Counted from the first letter of the stretch, positions 33,621-46,952 are shown. The stretch: DNA of 64,000 bases from Bolinopsis microptera (GCF_026151205.1 NC_087077.1:10653983-10717982), one strand, 5' to 3'. A program made the numbers and translations. Notes: generated by a model not told the origin, from the sequence alone.

Positions 33621-34383
33621 CCTTATCGGAACTTATTTGAACGGACATTAATTGAACGCTGGAGGTCCTAGCGTTCATCTTAGTGCCTGTTCAAATAAAG
33701 TCCGTCCGTTTAAGGTCCGTCCAAGTTAAAGTCCGTTGAATTTTTTTCCAAAATTATTCCACTGCGAACTCATGTCTACTAGGATATGATAACTTTTTAA
33801 TGTCAGTCAATTTTAATTTCTGTCATTGGAATAAACTATATCATTGGATCAATGAAAAACAAGTTATTATCAAATTTAAATATTCTTAGTATCGCATTAT
33901 GGCATGATCACTTTTTTGATCTTCGGCTTCCTGATCGTTCACTTCTTCGGAATAACTAAATTTACACTGAAATGCAGGACCGAGGTGGTCCAACAAAAAA
34001 TTGTTTTCAAAAAGTGGGTATCACTGCAGATGCTTTAAGCATGAAATATTTAATGCACGATAACCCATTTGACGAAAATTATTTTTGATATGTTCATCAA
34101 ATCTAGTCATATTTCGTATCTGTTGTTTTTAAACAACTTTCATAATCATAGACACTGACATGTGACAAATATTTTGACATTTTTACTGCTTAACAACTGC
34201 TTTTCTTGCTTATTGTATGAAAAATTGATTTACAAATAATCTGCTAAAATTTTAAAAACGCCAAAAAAAAGATGAACAAATTTGGATTTGTGATGATTTT
34301 GAATGCCGTCGAGCGTTTATTTTAATGTCTGTTCATAATTATGTCTGTTCATTTAATGTCAGGTCAAATAAGGTCCGATAAGG
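33621..34383. mobile_element. 763-bp pogo-like element, TA target duplication
   Basis: The left end CCTTATCGGAACTTATTTGA and the inverted right end CCTTATCGGACCTTATTTGA are near-identical terminal repeats. TA flanks both sides (33619-33620, 34384-34385). The right half is the inverse of 27235 onward and keeps a decayed transposase C-terminus near 33965-34080. The interior is deleted relative to a full transposase. A further fragment of the family lies at about 61434-61560. Confidence 0.85.
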
Positions 34384-34687
34384 TAGTACAATGGGGGTTC
34401 ACCCTAAATTTTGTGTGGAACTTGTTATCGAGATAGTAGTTGACCAACAAACTAAGACCAGAGACCTGTGAGGGCTGTGACCGAACTTTAATACTTTCTA
34501 CTAATTATATGAATAGCTAGTAGTATATAGTCATTATAGTGGTCTCTTGAACCTTTAATCCGGATTGCAATTTGAGCATAAAAGTACAAACATATCATAT
34601 TGTTGCTTTTCAATTTTCAACTGATTATCGTCGCGTTGTTATTATTATTTTATTCTATTGTTAGTGAATCAAGAACAACAATATACA

Positions 34688-36273
34688 ATGATGCGGTTAA
34701 TCTTGCTGCTGTTCCTTCTCTTCATCGAGAATACTGTCGAGTACTTTAAAGTTGATGAAGGTAAGATCACGATAGATTAAATATTTCACAAATCTCTTTA
34801 TTTGTAGCAGTTCAATTAAATTTGTGAAATGATATTGCAGTCATAATAAACTACCAAACCAGTACAGGCATAGATAAGGCAACGATCATAGAGTAATTGA
34901 CACCTTAAGCTCTTAAGGCCAATAAGTTTTGTTCACGATAAATTTGATTACAAAAATAATTTTGGTTACCACAATTTTAGTCACAAATTTCGCAAATGTT
35001 TAGTCTACAACAATTTTAAACACATTTTCGACTTTTCGAGACCATTTTCCAATCCATATTTTATTTTATTTTTCCATTATTTAGCTAGTTTTCTTTTCGA
35101 TCTCGCACTCAAAGTCAGGCATGTTGATTAAATGATTTGTTGCAATTTTCCTGATGTGAAAAGGAAGTAAGAGATTGTGAAAGCATAAAAGCAGTGGATT
35201 ACACGTGTAATGGTAAAAGTAGTTCAGCAGTAGAAACGGTGATGTCATTATATTAATAATAAACAATGTAAGCTCAATAATATTCATGTCATATATGCTC
35301 ATTGCTCTACTGAAATTTTGGTCTGCTTTTAAATTAGTCGCCGAAAAATGTAGACTAAATTTGTCGTTAAATTAAGGTATTAGATAATATTTTACTCATA
35401 ATATTTACCAGCTGATGTGTACTGTAAACTGCTATTGAATATTCACGTGGTCACAACCTCAGGCTGGATAGCAGTACAACGTAATGTGTATATCGACTTT
35501 TATCTGGAGAAGTATTCTCTTAACATAACGACTGATAGTACGCCAGGGAGTAACGATTATGTGTATGTGGATCTCTACACCTCACAGGGAGACATAGTAG
35601 GAGGACTCTACCTCCGCTTCTACTCTACTCCTAAGTACGGTATCGGGAACTGCAGGAGCTACACTAACTTCCCCACTAACCTGCCATCTGCTAATGAGAA
35701 GGTATGGAGGATAACCTTAACTAGAATCTCAGGTATCAGACTAGTGGTACACTGTAACGAGGTGGAGGTGGTCAACACCCTGATGTCAGACTCAACGTGT
35801 GATAACAGTGACTGGAGCACAAGGTGGAGCGGAGAAGTTGCAAAGATAATGTTCACTTCCTCTGAAACTGCGTCTGACTACTACCAACCTCAACCAGGTA
35901 ATTGAGTATTTTGAAGATTTAAAATATAAGATGCTATTAAGTTAAATTTCCATTGCAATACGTACATATTATTACATATTTGTGAACCTTGTAATTGTAT
36001 ACAGTAATAGTATTAATTTTTAATCGATATATTCGAGCCCTGTATGAGAAATCTAAAATATATGAACCTATTCATATTATCAAGGATGTACTGGACTGAA
36101 AGCTGAGTGGACAAGTACTATTGAGACAGCAGCTAAGTTTCCAGTAGACCCAGGAGCCGTCGTGAAGATAACTTGTTCTGACTCTGGAGCTCTCAACAGA
36201 GGGAGCAGCGAAGTGACTTGCACAGCTGGGACCGTCTTCACTTACTTTAAAGAACCTTGTTGTCTAGGCCTTG
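34688..36273 (+). CDS. Secreted protein with a sushi/CCP-like exon (partial model)
   Basis: Exon 34688-34760 starts MMRLILLLFLLF, a clear signal peptide. Exon 35412-35897 encodes a ~160-residue beta-rich region with Cys residues and W/Y-rich segments (WIAVQRNVYIDFYLEKYSL, WSGEVAKIMF, SDYYQPQPG). Exon 36085-36273 is a sushi-like module with GCTGL, FPVDPGAVVKITCSDSG, SSEVTCTAGTVF and YFKEPCC. Phases join (phase 1 at both junctions). After CLGL the sequence is either a GT donor or runs GKF then stop, so the 3' end is uncertain and more exons may follow. The family of the middle domain is not recognised. Location outside the cell is inferred from the signal peptide and Cys pattern. Adhesion or innate recognition roles are common for sushi proteins but unproven here. 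Confidence 0.7.
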
Positions 36274-36283
36274 GTAAATTTTA

Positions 36284-38859
36284 AAGTAGAATAATTTCAA
36301 GGATAATTTCAAGGAGATACCACATCAATTATCAATAGGCCGCTTGTTTAAGTGTTTAGCGACTAAATATGTGGTTTAAAAGGATTACATAGACTTGTAA
36401 CAAGAAATGCAGCCGCATTTCTAATGTGAATGGTCTCATACTAAATTATTATATTCCATAATATTGATTATGAAAATTACTTCTATTTCCATGCAGACAT
36501 GCAAACATGGATCTGTTTGCTACGTGTTGCATGTCTCTCTTGCGCAAGCGAGGCGTTCGCGCCGGCTAAAAGTTGCATATTCCTATTGCGAACGCGAACC
36601 TTATTGGGCGGCAGTCAGCCTCACCTGTCACTCCGCCATATCTTCGATCGTAAAAAAACAATAAAGCCTGTGGTGCCCAGGTAAGCTTAACTCAGATATC
36701 AATTAAAATACAACAAGTATACGTGTCATATACATACCTGCTTTATTAGGAGGTGCACGATAAAAATAAACTTGCTCGGATTTTAAAAATTTTTGTACCA
36801 GTGTTTTCTAGAGACTGTGAGAATTTTCACAATACCAAATTTGTCATACCTTTTTGGAAAGATCAGTGAATTTCGCCTAAGTGCCATATTTGATGGTGCG
36901 CGGCTTTTGAAGCAAAAGTAGCTGTAAAAGTCGCGTAATTTGACCAAATTCGTCCAAATTTGACCATTTTTGTCGTATTATTCGGATTTATCTTCAGTTC
37001 CTTAAATGAGATCATTCTGAAAATTGGCGACGACCTTCCAATAGGGCTTTTACAACTGTCCGAAAAATTTGGTGGATATCGGAGTTGATATAGTGATCAA
37101 AATGGGGCAAAATACGCTGCTTTTAGCTGTAACATAATGTCTGTTAATTGGATATGCTTTAAATTTTTCGGACACTTTCCTTGTAAGTCTATGAGTAAGC
37201 TTACCAATTTTTGTTGCAATTGGAGGTCGGGAAGGATACTCAATATTTATTTGTTTGAAGAAAATTGTGCTGGCCGAAATTAGCGCTAAAAAACCATCCT
37301 ACAGTCGGCACGCGCGGCTCACTGTCGATGGCGCACTACCTAGCTTTATTATTTTATTATCTAACACTTTCAATATTTATCTTGCAGGCTTGAAGCTTTT
37401 AGGTTGTGAGGATAACCTCGGCTTTTATTTGTAGTACTAGTTAAAACTTGAATTCAGGTATAGAAGTAGAACTTTGTAATGAAGCAGGCAAAAGTGCGCA
37501 GAGAGCAACGTGATGAACATTGAACAATGACTGGATGACCCCTCAACAACAGATTAATTAAGATAATTTTGTCTTCTCTTATAGAGTTATACTTATAAAT
37601 AGTGGTATCACAGTGTACTATAGCAATGTGTATCGGTAATAACAAGATTGTACGTCCAGTTGCTCACAACAGTTGTCCTTTGGCCATGCTTCTTATTTCA
37701 TCGCTTGGGGTGAATAAATGCACTTTTTAAATTTATGCACATTTAATCTGCCCTGTTCCGTCACATTTTCAGTATACAAAGATATAAGGGACCCATGATG
37801 AGTGATGATGAAGCTATAACCTGCTAAAACCGCTCACAGTCACAAGTTCCTGATACTAGATAGGAACGAAGATAGGTAAGCCAGTTTATTCAATAAGTTA
37901 ATAAGTACAGTGAGACAATTACGCTTGATTGGAATTCGCACATTATGATTTTGCACTATACACTAATTACACTATTATAAACGTCTGGCTATAGTAATAT
38001 TTTACTGTTGATAGTTTTTTAGTGGTTTCACTATTGACTTATGACTTATCTAAGTTATACTTTCAGGGAAGCGAGATTCGAGGCGAGCACACAACGAGAA
38101 GCAGAACAAAGGACTGCTAAGAAATTACTCTCCTTCATCTGATATCGCCCTAAATTGCTTCCATCTAATGAGGTTAATATTTCATTTATCAAAGGTTCAG
38201 TCCCAATCTTTCATATTAATAATGTTTATTTTTTCTACTATACATCATATTGCTATTCTCATAGTGGGGCCTGCAAATACTGCAACAAATACTGAATTTA
38301 CCATCATAAGCTTTTTACAACTTAATTACTGAATAATCGATATCTTCGTGTTTCAGAGCACCAATCTTGGTGGTCACACTTTTGACCGCGGTAGTTGCCA
38401 ATTTAGAAGATCTTGAAGCTGCGAACGCGAAATCCGATACATTTTTCACCTCAAACGTTTCTATGCAAGCTATATTTCATAAGATTGTAAATTTAATTGT
38501 GGACTGTGGTGTAAGGTATTCACTAGTCAGTGAAGGTTTAACGTTTGAACCTCTCAGAGCTGTTGAGTGTTGAAAGCATTAAACACCAAGACTACAGTCT
38601 ACCAGAAACAAGAGTAATGTGCAAAGTTTGGCCATATTTAAGCGACTACATCCAAGTATTAGTAACAGCAAACAGGAAACCACTGTAGTTGTACAAGGAG
38701 TTCTAGCAATCGTTTCGAAATCTTTTATGAATTACCTTTCTTTGCAATAATTTCTCCTATAATTCAATGAACAAATTTTAAAATTCGTAGACTCTAGCAG
38801 TAGCAATCTAGTAATAAATATTTCAATCCCCAGGATATTTCTCGAAGAAACAAGGAACG
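36284..38859. other. Intergenic, or introns of the sushi gene
   Basis: No further sushi exon could be recognised. A GC-rich patch at about 36535-36610 has inverse segments (GGCGTTCGCG / CGAACGCG). Open frames such as 38367-38573 show no family match. Confidence 0.4.
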
Positions 38860-39262
38860 AATGTGTGCACATCGGTCACAGGAGGGCCAAAGTGCAAATA
38901 AACTGCTGCTAACTGCTGCTAACTGCTGCTCACTGCTGTTAGCAGCAGTTAGCAGCAGTTAGCAGAAGTTTCTTTGCACTAATTTGGCCCTCCTGTGCGG
39001 TCGAAATCCACCGGTCAAAATGTAGGTAAATTTGCTAGTTTGTCCATGGCCACAGGGCGATTCAAATAAGATTAGAGTTTTCTCCCACAAAGGGCGATTC
39101 AAATAAGATTAGAGTTTTCTCCCACAAAAGTTTGTAATTCTCTTTCATTTATCCATTACTTTTAAATAACTATCTGGAGAATATAAAAAAGTGAAAAAAA
39201 ATTGGTAGCTAATTGTTTCAATCCAAATTTCGACCGGTGCATATCGACTGATGTGCACATAA
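38860..39262. mobile_element. Foldback element with a 120-nt near-perfect hairpin
   Basis: The outer ends ATGTGTGCACATCGGTCA (about 38860) and GACTGATGTGCACAT (39246-39260) are inverted. Inside, 38877-38997 is a long hairpin. CACAGGAGGGCCAAAGTGCA and its inverse flank (AACTGCTGCT)n / (AGCAGCAGTT)n arms. A 37-nt direct duplication starting GGGCGATTCAAATAAG lies at 39055-39128. No transposase is present. Confidence 0.75.
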
Positions 39263-42106
39263 CCGCGTGAGACGAAGGACACAGAGTTTACTTATAATGG
39301 GTGGAAAGTAACACACACCTCAGGAAGGTAAATATAATAATTTAGATGAGACAACAACACTTGACTGAGATCACCAAAGAATAATATTCGTCAGGATTCT
39401 ATCAAACAATTAACCTGATTAGCCAGATCATCACCTAAAATCTCATTTCTTGTCTAATTAGTATCATTATTCATCATTTCACAGCAGCTACATTTGCATG
39501 AGGCAAGATGCACTTGAAGTGAGAGAATTCATTGATCATGAACCTTTTCCATATCTTCTCCGGGATCAGGTCATTTAAATTAACCATAACTTTAACCAAA
39601 CCCCCTACTCCCCCAATTTTCTGATCATGTTTCCAATGAGTCGTACTTCTAGTACAATTCTAAATTGCAACTGGCCTGATAATTATGTTATTATGCTGAA
39701 TTATGAAAATATATAAATATATGATCCACAATGACGATTTATTTCTAAATAAACGTAATAAGAAATAAGTTCGTTTTATGACACCCATTTTAAATGCAGC
39801 CCTTTACCGACAAGTTCTCATTTTAGAGTTGAAGTCAGTAGTGAACGGTACCCAAACTGAGCCGAGGTAAAAAAAGCTTTAGCCTACCGACTACCGAGTA
39901 GCGACACATTTTTAACGTAAGTTTGCACTTAACACTTTAACATATATATTTTATCATTATCTTGACTATGCTTATATAACAAAAAAAACATCGAAATAAA
40001 GACATTGCACAAATTCATGGCGTTCTTTAGTATTACAAATAATAGTGATATAAAAATAAATGAATAAATATGATATTAGATAATAATGATAACTGGTTAT
40101 TTCAGACCAGAAAGATGGGCAGACAACGGTAGAATGTTTGAGTAACAGTTCGAGGCTCGTAAAGAAAACCAACTACAAAAATTGACACTACACTTTGAAG
40201 TATTATAATAGTAGGTGAGTGATGAGTTATTAACCAATCAAACGCATTTAATGGCCGATTTTCGCAACATTTTAAGATTTAAGTAATTTTGCTGATAGTA
40301 TGAACCAAGGTTATAGTGACTTAATATTTCAACCTTTGCCTCAGAACAGCTGTTAGAGAGCAAACTGCAAAGACGGAGTTCCACCATTCAACAATCAGAC
40401 CATCTGAATTCCTCATCTCGCTAATATGCATCAGCTTTACAAGAAAACCAAAAGGATGTATTCAATCAAAGTGAGTTTTGAAAAATAACGAACCAAGGGA
40501 AAATGAACTCCTAATGACTAATATAAACAAATGCAGATGCACAGAATTAAAGAATTAATTCATGAATTCATTTCCTGTGATGATTTTCTGTATGTATGTT
40601 TTACTTTTAACGTGTTCCGTTGGACTCGGGAATTAACAGTGTACTCTATACCGTTACAAATACATGCACACTCTTGGACTTAAATTTTATTATTTCAGAC
40701 CCTCGGCAGGAGCCAGGAGACGATATGATCATATTTGCAAACAGACAACAGCTTACTTGAGGTCCTCAGGAGTCAAGCTTTTGTGTTCAACACAATTGAA
40801 GATACACCGATTGAAGATATGGCGGAAGCGCGGCCCAATAAACAACAGCAGGTATAGCATGCAGTTTTGTATCTTAAAGACACGTATCTCACTGTCCCAG
40901 CAAAAGACGTTGCTATCGTATTATCAAAAACAGTGACCAGCTCAACACTAACTGCAGTAACATATAAATATTGTAACGTAGTAGAAAAACTTTCGGACTA
41001 TCTGCGAAATTTATTTTATCAATTCTGATGCTCCTCATGTTAGACAGTGCAGAACGAATAAATTGATAGAAGACTCGAACTTATAATTTAAATTATCTCA
41101 ATTATAAAATAAAACGTTTATTAAAATCGGGATGCCTTCATATTTCCAAGCCTCGCTTTCATATTTTAAAATAATGTTTTCCTTTAATGAGTTCCTTGTC
41201 CCCTCTAACGACTTACAATCTTAATATCTTATATGTTGAATAAATCTTCGAGCAATGATCATCAGTTAAAACATACATGCTATACTCGTATTTAAATTAT
41301 TATATTCGATTTTTTTTCTCTTTCGTGAAATTTTAACGCGGCTAATTTTTAAGATTTTATTTTTATAGCTTTCTCTCAATTTTTAGAGTTCTGATCGTCT
41401 TTATGAATAGTTGTATGACCAAGACGAGTGTTCTCCTTGGTCATTTCATGTTCAATTCCTGTTTTATTTCTGTTTAATTCTGGTTTACTATACCGATTTC
41501 TGATATATAATTCTAATATAATGTTATTACAAATTGTAGTTTAAATCTCATTGAGTTAATGAAACCCGTTGTTGTCTTATTTGATACGAAATGAATATTT
41601 GTGTTAATGCTTTGCATTTGTGTTGATGCTTTGCTCCTTTAAGGAGAGAATTTAAAGACCTTTCTATTAATATTACATGAGCGGGGATCAGGTCAATATT
41701 ATGTTTTTTCCAACAGCACAAGTATAGGTAACTACGCCAGGGAACAGCCTCCTAACTTTGAACCAAGCCATTTCTTATTTTAGGCTAAATACATAATGCG
41801 ATTTAATTAATCTGTAAATTTGTTTCTTTTCTGATTTGCAAAAGCCTATCAGTCATTCTGTTTAACAATTGATATTACCCGATATTTACATTTATTTTTG
41901 ACAATTTATTTCTGATGATATTTCGACAATAAATTATTTATAGGTTTCAATCCGGAAATGAATTTGTGTATCTATAATTTTTATTGAATTTATAATAGAA
42001 ATCTTAATCTATCATTGCATGTCATAATAAGCTCAATTAAACATTGATAACTGCGATTCAAATTTATAAAACTCATTGCAATTGGAATTCAAGCAAAAGA
42101 ATGTTT
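39263..42106. other. Intergenic, no gene recognised
   Basis: AT-rich sequence with only short, unsupported open frames. GAGCGGGGATCAGGTC near 41678 resembles GAGCGGGAT motifs at about 14418, 21588 and 58728 and may mark old LINE/SINE tails. Confidence 0.4.
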
Positions 42107-42162
42107 ACTTTTGTTTCAAGCTGCAGCAAGTATTGATAGCTTCAAATCAAAGTTAACCAAGA

Positions 42163-42257
42163 TCTGACACTACATTTTCTGTTTTCTTTTGAGAGGCTGA
42201 AGGATATTTTCTTCTTGAAACAACCTTCCTTTCAAAAGACAAAAGAATTAGTGTCAG
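42163..42257. repeat. Hairpin downstream of inositol synthase copy A
   Basis: CTGACACTA ... CTTTTGAGAGGCTGAAGG pairs imperfectly with CCTTCCTTTCAAAAGAC ... TAGTGTCAG. The copy-B counterpart (52282-52457) is a longer foldback, so the structure has changed since the duplication. Confidence 0.65.
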
Positions 42258-42700
42258 AGCTTGGTTAAGTATCAATATATTTTTTGAAATTCAAGTGAAC
42301 AAATGTTGGTTTCTTTTGTTTTGAGTTGCAGCAAGTATATATGTTGGGATAAGTTTAAGAACTTTGAACTAAGCTCTGAATTTTAACTTAGCCTCATATT
42401 ATTAAAAAAATGAAACAAAGAATTATAATAAGATTCAGATAGAGTGCAGATAATTTATATATACATTTATATTAAAAACATTCAAATCATTATAATAATA
42501 AATTAAACTCGCGTATCTGAAAGCGGTTAATAAACATCCCTGCATTAAAAAAAAACAAACAAACAAATACAGCATGATAAGGGAGCTGATAAATAATATC
42601 CCTTCAATTAAATTAAGCAGATGGATTAGTGATCCATTAGTGTCGTTACAAAAATATACATCTCAAATGTCTCATGGCTAGAATTGTGCGGTTACCATGG

Positions 42701-45700
42701 TTACTGGGACGGTGTTTTGACGTGGCCGTGAGTCTGACTGTTTGAATGTTGGTTCTTGGTTGCGTGTTTCATCAAGTTAGCTTTTGTGGTCATCTTTAAA
42801 TCCTGGAAGAAAAGATTTTTAGGAATGTGTTTTAATAGTTTTAAGACTGTAGAGATATAGTTTAAGATATTCAAATAATTTTGTCAGAGACATAAACATA
42901 AAGAATATTATATTTAAACCACTCTCACCTGTTGAAGTGGGGCTCCGATCTTGTGCTCCAGAAGCATGTGGTTGCCTGGCTGGAGTCCGATACAAGCTTT
43001 GATGATGTTTTCGATACACGACCTCTGTTTGAAGAGCGCGTTGACAACTGGTGTTCCAGCGGGGACTAAAGGTGCTTTCAACAAATAACTCAGGATAGAG
43101 AGAATGGAGTTGAATCGGCGAGATTCTGGTTCAGATTCTAGTTGGACCTGAAATATGAGAAGGGTAAGTTGAGGTGATGAGGTCGTTATTAATGGACGTA
43201 ATATAAGCCCACAGTTATGACATATGGTAACGATGCGGGTGTAATTTTCTAGATTCATTACAATTTCAGCCGAGCGTATCGCGGTGCCTAATATTAACTC
43301 TATGAATTATGAATTCGGACTAATTCTAACTGAGTAATAATCATAACTGCTATAAAAAAAGAGCGTTAAGTATCTTAGTATGAAATGGGACTAACCGTGA
43401 TTCTCTCGCAAAGTTCAGCCAAGATAACGAGATCAAGAATAAGTGGACTGGCGAGTAGAGAGTCCTCACAGGTGTTGTGGCACACAATTGTGTTCATTCC
43501 GTTCATGAAGATCTCGGAGATGTACTCGTCCAGAGCTCGTTTGGAGTCTGCAACGTAAGGCACGTATTTGATGACAACCTGCGGATAAAATTGGATTAGG
43601 ATGTTAATTGGTCAAAGCATATTTTCTAAACACCAATTTTCAGTTGAAGGCCATGAAAGTCATAAAATTTAGATTAAATGAATAAAATAAAAGGGCTGAA
43701 ATTGAAAAATATTTGCTGTAGTTCTTACCGTGTGGTCAGGTTTCTTTCCATCAGCATAAAGGATCTTATTGCTGTTAACCATATCATCAACAACATTGCT
43801 CTTGGAGATCTCCTTGGATCGGAACTGTTTGTGAGAGGAGAGGTTCTTTCCGTCATTGTTTCCCAGATGGTTGTAGCTCACGATAGAGACTGGCTTGATT
43901 CCAGCTCCTACCAGGAAATCTACCAACACACTCTTGTATTTGGTCTGTCCGGATTTGAAGTCGTCTCCGGCAATGTAGACTCCCTCCATCTCAGCGAGCT
44001 CGATAACTCCTGAAATTATATAAGTGTGAGTAGGAATTTAAAATGAAGTTGTCACTGTCTACACTAACTGCAGGCTGTTCATTTTGCAATTGTGACTGTA
44101 ATTTGAGATATCGATCATATATTTCTTAACAGAAAACTGACACCACACCGAATCATCAAGTGATTATAACTCAGACTAACAGATATGAAGATCAGTAAAC
44201 TGATAAAGTCTCAGTACCTGGAACAAAAGTGTTCTGTGGTGATCCGTTGATGTAAGTGCAACCCTCAAGGATGCTGGCCACAGCAAAGATGGTTGATGGT
44301 GACACCTCTTCTTCGTTGTTCTGGATTGAGTTCAGGAGCTCTTCAGCTGTCATGTTGAGTCCCTCTGTGATGTCACAGAATCGCTCAGTGTTAGCAGTCC
44401 AGAGGACAATTACCTGAAAATAATTTGTGTTAGCACCTCTTTTAGAATTATTAAAAGTTACCGAGATCTTCACATTGGTTTGGGGCTGAATTGGAATCGA
44501 AAACTTTGGATCCAGGAATGTGTTGATCAAAGTAAACGAAGTTTTGCAGACAAAAATATCAAAAATCTAAATTTCTAAAATACCTTGTCCAGATTTTTCT
44601 TCTCCTTGAAATCTTTGATATCATTTCTGATTTTCTGCATCATCTCCTGCTTAGTTCCACTAAGAACATTGTCTGCTCGGTCACTCTGAAACAAATTAAT
44701 TAGATTTAAATCGACCAATAATACATTCTTAACCGCAACACCTGCCCATAATGAATGGTCATCAAGTAATATAACCTTCAAATGTCTCAATTTGCCCATT
44801 AGATATTTCGGAAGTAATAATACGTGACCCAGATTGGATTAATTTGGACAAAATCACTCAAAACTTCATGCTTATCTAAACTTAAAAGGCAGCTGCGCCC
44901 CGGGGTGTCGCCAGGTACAGGACGGGAATGTAAAAGAGGGCAGGTATTTATATGTTTCAGGAATTTGATAAAGGTCAGGCAGGTGCATTTGATCAAAAAA
45001 CGGTTTCGTTCTAAAATGTTATCACTTATTTATCATTAAAATTCATTTACTGGAGGATTAGTTCTTGCGAATGGATAACTTTAAACCGATAATAACTTAA
45101 TGAATTTATACCTGGTTGGCGGCGATAAAGTCAGAGCAGTAGATTGAGGGTCGTGGTACTATTTTCTCCATGTAGGGTCGGAGTTGTTTCTGGAGAGAAT
45201 AATCCAGAACTCGGGCTCGGTCCATAGCATCGGCCAGGTTCATTGAGTTGATATCCCAGCCTAAGATGAAGAAAAGGGTTAAAATTGTTTAAAATAGGGT
45301 ATTAGATAGGGTTCAATTAAATGTGGTCAGTAAATTATGCAAGTTTCATTTTAAAACGAGTAGGTACTTCATGATTTATTACGCTCATCGGAATTTTAAA
45401 ACTGTTTCTCAAAATTAACAAGAAAATGAAGATCTGTACGGATGTAATATTTTGAGTGATACAAAAGATTGAAACAAAGAAACTTACCGTCAACTTCGAT
45501 GTCATTAGGGTGCACCATTGGGACGAGATCGTTGAAAGGCACGTGCACTTCCTCCCCAATCGCATTAACACCGAGTCCTACAGTTCCTGCCTGGGTGATA
45601 CTTCCGAAATAGTTGGGCTTCTTCTCTCCGTCCTTGGTGTTCCAACACAAGTTGAACTTGTTGGCCAGGATTCCCGCTGTGACGGTGGTTCCGTTGTTTC

Positions 45701-46139
45701 CGTTCAGTCCGACCAGCATCATTCCGAGTTTGGGTACACAGGTGTCTGTTTTGAAGACCATGGTGTTGGTTCGGGGTACTGCGGAGTAGCTGCCGTCACT
45801 GGAAGAGGGTTAGTGTTAGGTTTAGTGGTCCAGATCTATAGAATTTATGTTTTCAGAATACCATTTAAAAGTTGGACATGGAAATTTATTGATAAAGGCG
45901 TGAGAAATATCTATCAATTAATCAATTCAATTTATAGAAATCCTTATCTAATTTGTAAGCATATAACATACAATGAAATATTTTAAAAATAGTAAATTGT
46001 GACTGATTAAGGATTTAGTGATTAAATTTGCACTGAGTTCTAACCTGTTGGTGGTAACGGAGGTGGTGTTATATTCGTATCTTGACTCAATACAATCCTC
46101 GGAGTAGACAACATTTGGAGAGTGTACTTTGACAGACAT
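42701..46139 (-). CDS. ISYNA1: Inositol-3-phosphate synthase, copy A (9 exons)
   Basis: Converts glucose 6-phosphate to 1D-myo-inositol 3-phosphate with NAD, the committed step of inositol synthesis in the cytosol. Exons in transcription order are 46045-46139, 45488-45798, 45112-45260, 44584-44685, 44218-44413, 43729-44009, 43396-43578, 42929-43147 and 42701-42802. All phases join, giving 545 aa, near the usual animal length. Marks are a Rossmann glycine loop at residues 62-70 (GLNGNNGTT), [39 protein letters not shown] and [20 protein letters not shown]. The C-terminal tail is polar and variable. The start MSVKVHSP gives the best N-terminal match. A probable splice acceptor (CCCTCTAG) about 26 nt upstream implies a 5' UTR intron. 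A second complete copy lies about 10 kb away. Confidence 0.95.
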
Positions 46140-46884
46140 GGTTGATTCGGTTGTTGGTTTGCGGTTGAGATAGCTAGAGGGTAGGACAACAGTTAGATTG
46201 AGTGAAGTAAAACCTTCCTAAAACGTTATGAAGTATGTATGAGAATCTGAATAGAAAATACAGTTTTGATGATTAAAGTAAATCAGTGAATGATTGAGGA
46301 AGTACTCAGTAGCGTACATCTTAGAAAATATTTCTTAGCTGTGGCTGAATATCGATAAAGAATAAGTTAGATAATAAAAAGTTTGAAGAGCAGAACGCAT
46401 GAAGAAGCAGAGCGAATATCTAGTGCATGGAAGAGCTATATTGGATATCAGAATTAGTCAAGGTGATCGCATTATAAATGTAACGTAGCATGGAAATTTC
46501 AGTACGAAGCAGCAAAGCGATAAATGGAAGTGCTGTCAAGGAATGTTCAGATCAATAAATCTTAAAGCAATTAGACCGATGAAAAGCGATAATCGATATC
46601 CGAGATGTCACAAGAGAAAGTTGACACTATGAAGCCGTATAAACTGGAAACCAGTCTTGATTTAAGAGCATCTACAATTTCACTTGGGTCGCAAGATACC
46701 ACAGTAAATTTTGCTGTTATAAATTTTGTAAATTTAAATAGCTCTACACACAGGTAGACTGAAATAGCTGAGACGAACTGGTTGAGTAGTGGCTAGCTAT
46801 AATTCTGCAGTAAATCCGGTCGAGTAGTTAGCAGACAGAAATATCAACAATTAGATTGCGAGCTTACTAATAACTTTTGTAATG

Positions 46885-46952
46885 TTAGGAGTGAACCAAT
46901 AGAATACAAGAGTGAACCAATAGAATACAAGAGTGAACCAATAGAATACAAG
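46885..46952. repeat. CCAAT-containing ~21-mer triplication, copy A only
   Basis: AGAGTGAACCAATAGAATAC is repeated three times. The matching place in copy B (about 57269) has a single diverged unit. It lies about 750 nt upstream of the start codon, possibly in the 5' UTR intron. Confidence 0.85.

Noticed and set aside
45456-45986. Plus-strand frames opposite synthase exons, also near 43678 and 55876
   Set aside because: These are antisense shadows of conserved minus-strand exons. Their apparent conservation between copies follows from the coding strand.
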